A stretch of 64,000 nucleotides of DNA. Origin: Porogramme epimiltina. Lineage: Eukaryota > Basidiomycota > Agaricomycetes > Polyporales > Polyporaceae. Position 1 is the stretch's first letter. Each line of letters begins with the position of its first letter. The translations under genes and the position numbers were made by a program. The notes beneath the pieces were generated by a model. That model did not search any database, was not told the DNA's origin, and saw only the letters and a list, made by a program, of their open reading frames with translations. Where the stretch lies: assembly GCA_900155495.1 (NCBI GenBank), contig FTLJ01000057.1, positions 1 through 64,000 of the forward strand. The letters run 5' to 3'. Positions 56,015-64,000 of this stretch are shown in pieces.

Positions 56015-59000
56015 ATGTCATCTCCTGAGGATGCCTCTCCTCCCGCAGCATCGGATGAGCTCAAGAAGAAGAAGAAACAAAGAGCCTGTGACTTTTGCCG
56101 AAGGAAGAAAAGTGCGCACCTTTGCTCTACTCCTAAATCTACTATTACACAGAGTTCTGACGGAAAATATACAGTACGATGTAAGCTTTTGCTTCACGAC
56201 CTTCCGGCCGTCTCTGCAACTCAAGGGCGACAACTTGAATAGGCGACGGTGCGGAGATGCCAGATCACAGGTGCACAAGGTGTATAGGGCAGGGGATCGA
56301 GTGCACTTACGAGCCTATCAATGTACGTCACCTGCTGCTTCCTCGTCGACATCTTTCTCATGCGCAGCAGACCCGACCTCCGAGCAAGAGGTGAGCCGCA
56401 CGACAGTTTCGACACAACCTATCCTTACCGCCTCGACCAGCTATGTCCAGATCCTGGAGAATCGCTTGCAGAATATGGAGAGGTTGTTTACTCAGGTGTG
56501 TCGCCCTCTTTCTCTTGTGTCGACTCATGTTCACCCCACGGTTGGACTGTGAAGCTCCACCCCAATGCCCAGTTGCCAAAAGACTTCGACGGCGTGATTG
56601 AAGCCAATCGCCTCCGAGTGGCATCAGATACCCTCCAACCCTCCTCATCCTGTTCCCCAATCTCGTCTGCTGCGGGCACTGTGTCCCCAGCTCCACCAGA
56701 TGCCCCCACTTCGGCAGATTCCGAAGAGCTTGACCCCAGCGACGACGAACGGGAGGCGAAGGCGAATGTCCTCCGAAACTTCCGGCGGATACCAGTTCCC
56801 CACCATGGTCACTTTAGGTGGCACGGCAAGTCGAGCAATCTCATGTTCCTCCAGACTGTACTTGACCTGAAGGACCGTGCCGCCGGCATTGAACGCCCAC
56901 GCAGCGCCGACCCCGTATTCCCCCCTTTCCTCGCACCTCGGGCTCCGCCTAGCGTAGAGAGCAATGTGAGTCGATGCTCTAATCAGGCATCCGGAATATC
57001 CGCTGATGGGGCCCTCTCCTGCAGTGGCTTACTCGCGCGATGACTTCAGACGAAACGCCGTATGACAATTTTCCTGCACGAGAACTCATCGACCACCTTG
57101 CCGACAAGTACTTCGAGAACATGAACAACTATTTGCCACTCCTTCACCGGCCAACATTCAACAGGGGTCTCAACGATGGCCTCCATTTCCGTGACCGACC
57201 GTTTGGCGCCATCGTCTTCCTCGTATGTGCAAACGGCAGCCGCTGGTCCAGCGATTCTAGGATACCAGACGACGGCAGGTTCCCAGGATGGACTTGGTTC
57301 CAGAAGGTGGAGCATACGCGGTGGATGGTCTTGGAACGCCCCAAGCTGGAGGACTTGCAGACTTGTGCGGTGCGTGGTGCTTTCTTACGATATTCAGCGA
57401 AATTATTGACAAGCAGATCTAGCTCATGGCGACATATCTGGCGTGTACGAACGTCCCCCAAGGTAGTTGGACGATCATCGGTCTCGGAATCCGCATGGCG
57501 CAGGATATAGGCATACATCGTAAGAAGATGTACAGTGCAAAACCTACAGTCAACGACGAGCTATGGAAACGCGTCTTCTGGTACGTAGTTCGTTGCCTTC
57601 CCCTCGGCTCCACGTCCTTAGTTTGTTGTCGATGTAGGATTCTGGTTACTTTGGATCGCATGGGGAGCATCGGTCTTGGCCGTCCTTGTGCGATCCACGA
57701 CGAAGAGTGAGTTGCTTCTAGACGTCTATTGATGCGCTACGACGACTCATCCGTGTCTTATTAGCTTCGATCTCGACCCCATGTTGGAGGTTGACGACGA
57801 GTACTGGGAGAACGATGACCCTGACCTGGCGTTTAAGCAACCAGAAGGGAAGCCGTCGAGCATTTCGTTCGTGAACTGCTTCATACAGCTGCAGAAGGTC
57901 CTCACCTTTGCCTCACGAACGATAGTAAGTAGTCTACGCAATACTACTTGGTCAGCCATCTGACGTTGTGTACCAGTACTCCATCAACAAGTCGAAGCTT
58001 AGCCATGGGTTTGTCGGTCCCGAATGGGAGCAGCGTATCGTGGCGGAGCTCGATTCAGCCCTCAACAAATGGATCGACACCGTTCCTGATCATTGTCAGT
58101 CCACTATTCATTCTATCGCAACGCTGCCCCCTCAACTCTCGTGTTACAGTGAAATGGGACCCCGACCGCCAACACAAGCTGTTCATGAACCAGTCTGCAT
58201 CCCTCTACGCCAACTACTACCTCGCACAAGTTTGCGTCCACCGGCCGTTCATTCCCTCCCCCCGCAAGCCATCCCGCCTGCCCTTCCCGTCGCTCACGAT
58301 TTGCACAAACGCGGCGCGTTCTTGTACACACGTGCTTGACGTGCAGTTCCAGAAGACCGGGGACTCGATCCTCCTCAACCGCGTATGCTGTCTCTCCGTC
58401 TGATGTGCCTGTCCCTGCCTGTCTGACTGCCGGATGCCTATAGCTTCCGCTGTTTACTGCCGGCCTCGTGCTCCTGTTGAACATGTGGGGTAGCAAGAAG
58501 TCGGGGCTGCCGGCGTCGGACCCTAACATCAGCGACGTACGGAAGTGCATGCACATTCTCAAGGGGATGGAGAAGTAGTGCGTTCATCTTCTACCGCGCT
58601 ATGGGGGCTGTTTGTTGACGTGCTATTTTTAGCACCTACTCTGCGGGCAGGTTATGGTGCGTTCATCCGTCAATCTGCTGCTAGATCTTCTGATCGACCT
58701 CAATTTTGCGACTCTAGGGATGTCTTACAAGCATTGGTCTCGATGGGCGAGTTCCCGGTCGAGGCTACACAAGACGTGGCCTCCCTGGTGGCCAATATCG
58801 CCATCCGCGAGCATGGGACCTCGGTGAACATGTCCACCGCTGGACTTTCTCCACTGTATAGTGCCAATGATGCCCTTGAACCGACTCCCGCAGCCTCGTC
58901 CTCAGGTATCGCAGAGGCTCGAGCTCCCCAGCCCCAACCCACTCTCAACGGTCCTAACGGCATCGGCGATATGAGTTCCTCGGACATGCAGGTCGAGTCC

Positions 59001-59741
59001 CCGTTTGTGCTCCCGATACACACCGCGGAGCTCGGACGGATGTCATTCTACCAGGGCCTCAACCCAGAGTTCACCGTCACCCCTCCCCAACAGCAACCCC
59101 CAGCCCAGACCCAAGCCCAGGATCAAACCCAAGCGCAACACGCGTTCTTCCAGAGCGCACAGGGTCCAACCGGCCTGGCGACGTCGCAGTTTTCCCCGCT
59201 GAACTACGTCAGTGGCGCACACGCAGGGCAAACTGCAGGCACGGGCGTCGACAATTCCCAGTTCTCGGCGCGCCTGACGGAGTACAGCGAGCTGCTTTCC
59301 GCGCTGAACGCAGCGCCCATGCCGCACGCGCAGGCACAGGCGCCGGCTGGGCCGTTCGCGATGCCTGGGTTTGGCATGGGCGCTGGCATGGGTAATGGGG
59401 ACGCGGAGGCGGCGGCGATGGCTGCGCTTGCGGCGGCCGCGGCGGGGAGCTTGGGGGGTGGCGCGGGCCCCAGCGGAGGAATGGGTGGGGATGGGGATGT
59501 GCCGATGATGTCAGCGGAGAGCTTCGCGTTCCCGGACGGCACGATGGAGATGTGGTCTTCGGCGCCGACGTCGTTCGAGTGAGTCCCTTTTTCTCCTTCT
59601 GTTGCTGCTTCGGCCCGCATGAGGAGGATGGATTACTGAATGTGGTTTCCTTTTACGTCTAGGTGGAACGATTGGGGTGCATACTTGGGGAGCATGAGCG
59701 GAATGAACAACCCGTTCACGTCACCTCCCGGAAGCCTCTAG
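56015..59741 (+). CDS. Zn2Cys6 transcription factor TF1
   Basis: Many exons; the first are 56015-56111, 56175-56180 (6 nt) and 56243 onward. Joined they give ACDFCRRKKIRCDGAEMPDH and RCTRCIGQGIEC: six cysteines (residues 25, 28, 35, 45, 48, 55) in the pattern CX2CX6CX9CX2CX6C. A predicted coiled coil follows (SYVQILENRLQNMERLFTQ). The middle holds the fungal_trans region, with ENMNNYLPLLHRPTFNRGL, LVCANGSRW, PQGSWTIIGLGIRMAQDIG and DRMGSIGLGRPCAIHDEE. The C-terminus is Gln/Ala/Pro-rich and ends after a last intron with EWNDWGAYLG and PPGSL. Such proteins bind DNA as dimers and control metabolic genes. The target is unknown. TF2 follows directly and is a paralog. Confidence 0.85.
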
Positions 59742-60185
59742 TAGATCGTTGGTCGTTCACTTCCGGGTGTGTGAACGTGAGCATTCCCGAGCCTAGTGAT
59801 ATACGGCCATGACAGCGAGCTGTCATGTATAGTTTCGCGTTGAGATGCTTGACTACCATATTGTACATTTAGTTACGGATGCTGTATGTACCATAGGATA
59901 TATTGAAACCCTTTCCTTGCGTTGAGCTGTCTTAGCCCAACTTTGTACAATGTTGCGCTCTCAAAGAGGGTGAGAGAGACTCGACGAGGGTTCGAACCTG
60001 GTACTCCTGATTTGCCTCCGGGTTGCCGGCACCGAGGACGCCGACGTGCCGCGTAACACGTGGGATGACCGGAGCGCCGCAGCAGTCTCGGTATTCTTCC
60101 CCGAACAAGGAGTCAAAAGTACTACGAGGTCGAAGGTATAAGATCGCCTTGCTTTCGTTCCTTGGCCCCCCTACATCTCCTCGCG
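59742..60185. other. Intergenic between TF1 and TF2
   Basis: TF1 3' flank and TF2 promoter. A GGTTCGAACC-like string at 59988-60001 was tested as a tRNA T-loop and rejected. No other element seen. Confidence 0.5.
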
Positions 60186-63100
60186 ATGACACTACCAGAC
60201 TCGACACCAGTGATGCTGCCGAAACACCAGAAGGCATGTGGCCTTTGTCGACGCAAGAAGAGTGCGTGGTCTCCCTCCACTTCGACTAAGAAGGTAAAAC
60301 GCTGACCTCCGTCCTTCATTGAGCTAGTTCGATGTGAGTGCTGGCTAGCCCGAGAGGCTCGCGAGCGTACCTGTCTCACTTTCGTGTTTCCTGGTCAGGC
60401 GACGCCCTAGAACGGCCTGACCGGCGTTGTTCGAAGTGCAGCATCTACGGTGTCGAGTGCGATTTTGATCGCGGAAACGTATGTGCCAAGTCGCGCCCCT
60501 TTGGCATGTTCCTGCTGTGGCGATGAACACGTGCTCACTCCGGCCTGCGTTTCCCAGCTACGCCCATCGGAAACGTGAGTACTTTAGTCGGACGCTATGA
60601 CGAGGCGCCGCTAGACGCGGAGCTCGGTTGCCGGGCGATTGAGGCGTTACGGCCTGGGGGTGACACATGGCAGCCGAGTCCCGCCCTCGATATACGCCCT
60701 GCTGATCCTTTCGCTGCAGTTATGTCGCCGCCCTCGAGAGCCGCCTTGCACAAGTAGAAGCTTTACTCACTGAGGTTCGTCTTCCTCGGCGATCTCTGCG
60801 CCTCCCGAATGTGTTTTGCTCACTGGCGCCCCTTTACTCCCCACGCTCCAGCGTAAAGTTTCAGATACCCCCCACGAACCGTCGCACGCCGCTTATAAGG
60901 TACCGCCGGCCCAGTTTAGAGCTGTCCCACCGTCGTTTCCGCTTCTCTCTCCGGATTCCGGCGAGCTTGAAGACTTCGATTCAAGTGACGACGATAACGC
61001 GGCACAGTGGAACCTCCTCGGTGACGCGCGCCGATACCAAGGTGAATCCAGCAACGCGTCATTAGTGCGAGATATCATGGCACTCCAGTCCTGCCAACAA
61101 AGCAGGATGTCGTTCGACCGCCTACCTTCCTTCGATTTCCATGTGAGAACACATTCATTTCCGCTGTGCCCTGCTGCTCACTTACACGCCGAGAACCAGA
61201 CCGCTGTGGAGAATCTACCTCCATTCACCGACTTCCCACCCCCTGATCTACTCACCAAGCTCGTCGACGCGTACTTCACTCACCTCAACATCTACCTACC
61301 CCTTCTACACAGGCCTTCATTCGAGAAATGCTTGCACGAGGGCCTGCACCTCGTCCAGCTGACGTTTGGTGCTATCGTCCTTCTCGTGTGCGCAAACGGT
61401 GCCCGATGGGTTGACGATCCGCGAGTGGTGAACAACCCGGAGGACGAGCCTGGCGCAAAGTGGATTGCGTACGTGCAGACCGCGCCGGTGTCGCTCCTGG
61501 CGCGGCCGACCGTGTACGACCTACAGGCGTGTGCGGTATGAGGTTCGCTCTGCTACGCTTGGACGCGCTGATCTGAAAATTGCTTCGGGGTAGCTTATGG
61601 CTGAGTGGATCAACAATGCAACTTCCCCTCAGGGCAGCTGGGCCGTCTTGGGGCTGGGTATCAGTATGGCGTTGGACCTGGGGATGCACAGAAAGAAGAG
61701 CTACAGCAACATGTCGAAGACGGAGGCGGAAGCGTGGAAGCGTGCCTTCTGGTGAGCTCTCCATACTTTCTTCTCTCGCCACTCGACTGAAAGAAAACCA
61801 GGTGTCTAGTCCTGCTCGACAGGGTCACAAGCTTCGGGATGGGTCGCCCGTGCTCGATCCAAGACGAGGAGTAAGTCGGCCCGAGATGATGAGCACGCCA
61901 CCGCTAAAACGCGAGCACCAGTTTCGACATTGATCCCATAACGGAATGCGATGACGAGTACTGGTCAGACGGCCCCTACGGGCTGAAGCAGCCTCCTGGG
62001 AAGCCGTCCAAAGTTGCATTTGCTAACTGCCTCATACGCCTCGTCCGGATCGTAGCATTCGCGTCGCGGACAATAGTAAGCCTCCATCACCGCCGCGTCC
62101 GCTCCCTGCGCAACTCACCATACGCCCAACAGTACACGATCAACAAGTCCAAGCTTCTTCTCGGGTTCATCGGCCCACATTGGAAGCAGCGCGTCGTCGC
62201 CGAGCTGGACTCGGCGTTGAACAAATGGGTCGACACTATTCCCCCTCACCGTGAGCACCACGCCCTTCTCATGCGCCCACCCGCTCACATTCCCGTAGTC
62301 CGATGGAATCCCGAGCAGCCCGACCCCGTGTTCCTTAACCAGTCCGCGACGCTGCACGCGAGTTACTACCACACCCAGATCTGCGTGCACCGGCAGTTCA
62401 TCCCCGCCGCAGCCGACCTCCCTCCCGCAGCCACTACTGCTGACCCCTCCCCCTCTAGCGCGTTACCCTCGCCATCGCTCGCGATCTGCGTGACAGCTGC
62501 GCGCGCGTGCCTGCGCGTACTAGGCGTGCAGCTTGCGCGTACGCAGCGGTGCACGGGCGCGCTCGCGGCAGTACACACGCCGCTCTTCGCTGCGGGGCTT
62601 GTGCGCCTCATGGGCTGGTGGGTCGGCGGTCGCGCGGATGCCGAGGCCGCGGCGGACGTGCGGACGTGCGTGGAGATCCTTGAGACGGTCGTGCCCTAGT
62701 GCGTGTTTGTGCTTCCCCCGCGCTGCGGCTCCGTCTACACATGCTGACGCAGGTCTGCGCCATTCTCGTTCGCAGCAACCGCGCCGCGAAGAAGATGCTG
62801 TGAGCCCCATCTATCCACACTTACCCCCATTCGGCGCTCGCTGACGCACACCCGTCTCGTCTTCCCTGCTACTTACAGAGCGGTAATGCGCGCTCTCATG
62901 ACGCCAACCCCGAGCGAACTCTCCGCAGCCTCCTCGCCGGGCGACGCCGGCCCCGCGTTCGAAGGCGCTGACGACCTCGGCAGCCTCGCGTTCGCGGTCG
63001 CGCAGAACCTCCGCCTCGCGGGCCTCGCGTCCGGCGAGTCGCTGCCGCCCCCGCTCCCGGACGCAGACGCGCCCGCCGAGGGCCCGTTCTACCGCACCAC

Positions 63101-63535
63101 CGACCCCGGCTCCGACGCGGCCGCGGCCCCGCGCGCGACGGACGCGGGCGAGGCGCTGCCGCTGTACACGCACGAGCTGGGCGGGTACGCGTCCGACGCG
63201 GAGCTGTTCCCGCGCCTCGCGGCGGAGACGCGCAGCGAAGCGGAGAACCCGGCGGGGATCGACTTCTCGGAGTACCTCGGGAAGCAGCCGCTCTCGTTTG
63301 GGTATGGCCTCGGCGCGGGCGCGGAGGACGCTGGGGAAGGTGCGGGGCTGGGGCTTGGGGCAGGAGCGGGGCTTGGGGGAATGGGGATGGAGGGGCGCTT
63401 TGAGCCGAGTTCGCATATGTAAGTGTTTAGCTTTGGGGTTCTTGTGGATGGCGCTGACTTTGCCCCTTTAGCTGGGACGACTGGAATGCGTTCATGGAGG
63501 GGTCCTTTGCTAACCCCGGCGAGCCTCTTGTTTGA
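60186..63535 (+). CDS. Zn2Cys6 transcription factor TF2
   Basis: A paralog of TF1 with the same early exons: 60186-60261, 60328-60333 (6 nt) and 60399-60478. Joined they give ACGLCRRKKIRCDALERPDR and RCSKCSIYGVEC, cysteines at residues 18, 21, 28, 38, 41 and 48, same spacing as TF1. The coiled coil YVAALESRLAQVEALLTE comes after the next introns. Fungal_trans motifs are HLNIYLPLLHRPSFEKCL, LVCANGARW, QGSWAVLGLGISMALDLG and DRVTSFGMGRPCSIQDEE. The tail, CWDDWNAFMEGSFANPGEP, corresponds to EWNDWGAYLG in TF1. It looks intact, with higher GC than TF1 in its last exons. Tandem origin is clear from exon structure. Target genes unknown. Confidence 0.82.
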
Positions 63536-64000
63536 TAGGTGGCACTAGTTTCCTTTAATACGCGACTTGCGCGGGCTCTGATTGTACTATTATTTGCGTT
63601 TCATTATCGATTATGGGATGGGATAGGCATCGACGCAATGCCTACTATCAGCTCACTGCCAACTAGCATGGCCAGTTATTCCGACCAGTTATTCCGACTC
63701 GAGCTTTTGGAGAATCCTCAGTTCCTCCTTTCGCTGCCAGATCTAGCTCCCCCAAACTAGTGTATGATTCCGTGGCTAACGTGGACATATTCTTGATTTG
63801 GCAGAGCAGCTACCATCGAAAAGGTGCATATGCTTACAGTGTACACCATGTGATGTACACGACGGATCACGTGCCAGACATCATCGGACCAGTGAAAGCG
63901 AGGGTACAGAACATATGTAGATACTAGGTAGGAAGTCCTAGCGCACGCTTAGAGCTGTACCATCAACCCACTTCTTCCTCTGAACGTGAGAAGCCCGAGA
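63536..64000. other. TF2 3' flank
   Basis: No gene recognised; a short direct repeat (CAGTTATTCCGAC twice near 63672-63695) is present. Confidence 0.45.

Noticed and set aside
55611..56552. Plus-strand frame of 313 codons overlapping the TF1 start
   Set aside because: It reads through introns of TF1 in a different phase and lacks the zinc-cluster residues.
59988..60001. GGTTCGAACC-like string resembling a tRNA T-loop / B box
   Set aside because: The flanking bases do not form a 5-bp T stem, and no A box, anticodon stem or acceptor stem could be found on either strand.
63539..63760. Short plus-strand frame after TF2
   Set aside because: No domain, no promoter or splice support; treated as 3' flank.

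Overview
The window is nuclear DNA of a filamentous basidiomycete, most likely a wood-decay agaricomycete, possibly a polypore. The evidence is dense short GT-AG introns of about 45-70 nt, small exons, a GH10 xylanase, a membrane-anchored aspartic protease, a HET-domain gene, fungal Zn2Cys6 regulators and F-box-like proteins. I see no rRNA, convincing tRNA, CRISPR array or intact transposase. Exon joins were made by eye. For thirteen genes the proposed exons sum to a multiple of three; TF1, TF2, the ABC transporter and the FMO were checked only around motifs.

Region 1 (1-26 kb) is a local duplication field built from three gene types. Four F-box-like/WD40-like genes on the plus strand (WD1, 5' partial; WD2; WD3, with an in-frame stop; WD4) alternate with copies of a half-size ABC transporter on the minus strand (two decayed fragments, one apparently complete copy at 23.3-26.0 kb) and with remnants of a mitochondrial dicarboxylate/UCP-type carrier on the plus strand (three coding remnants plus a 5' remnant). 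A fragment of an acyl-CoA dehydrogenase lies next to WD3. The two ABC fragments lose similarity to the complete copy at about the same place, so a truncated ABC plus carrier block was probably copied as a unit.

Region 2 (26.5-42.4 kb) holds a flavin monooxygenase, two paralogous F-box-like genes (FBL1, FBL2), a small CsbD-like gene with a decayed second copy, a class I methyltransferase with a second truncated start, a lysine/alanine-rich probable nuclear protein, and LSM2. A foldback element of about 0.9 kb lies between FBL1 and the CsbD-like gene.

Region 3 (43.3-64 kb) holds a C-terminally anchored aspartic protease, a tandem pair of short-chain dehydrogenases inside a 2.4 kb duplication, a GH10 endo-xylanase, a HET-domain protein convergent with the xylanase, and two tandem Zn2Cys6/fungal_trans regulators.

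The most unusual observations are at the level of gene structure: a 2-nt microexon needed to keep the xylanase in frame, a 6-nt microexon at the same point of the zinc cluster in both regulators, an LSM2 first coding exon that is only the ATG, and two compensating deletions that recode about 25 residues of one F-box-like paralog. No function was assigned where no family was recognised.
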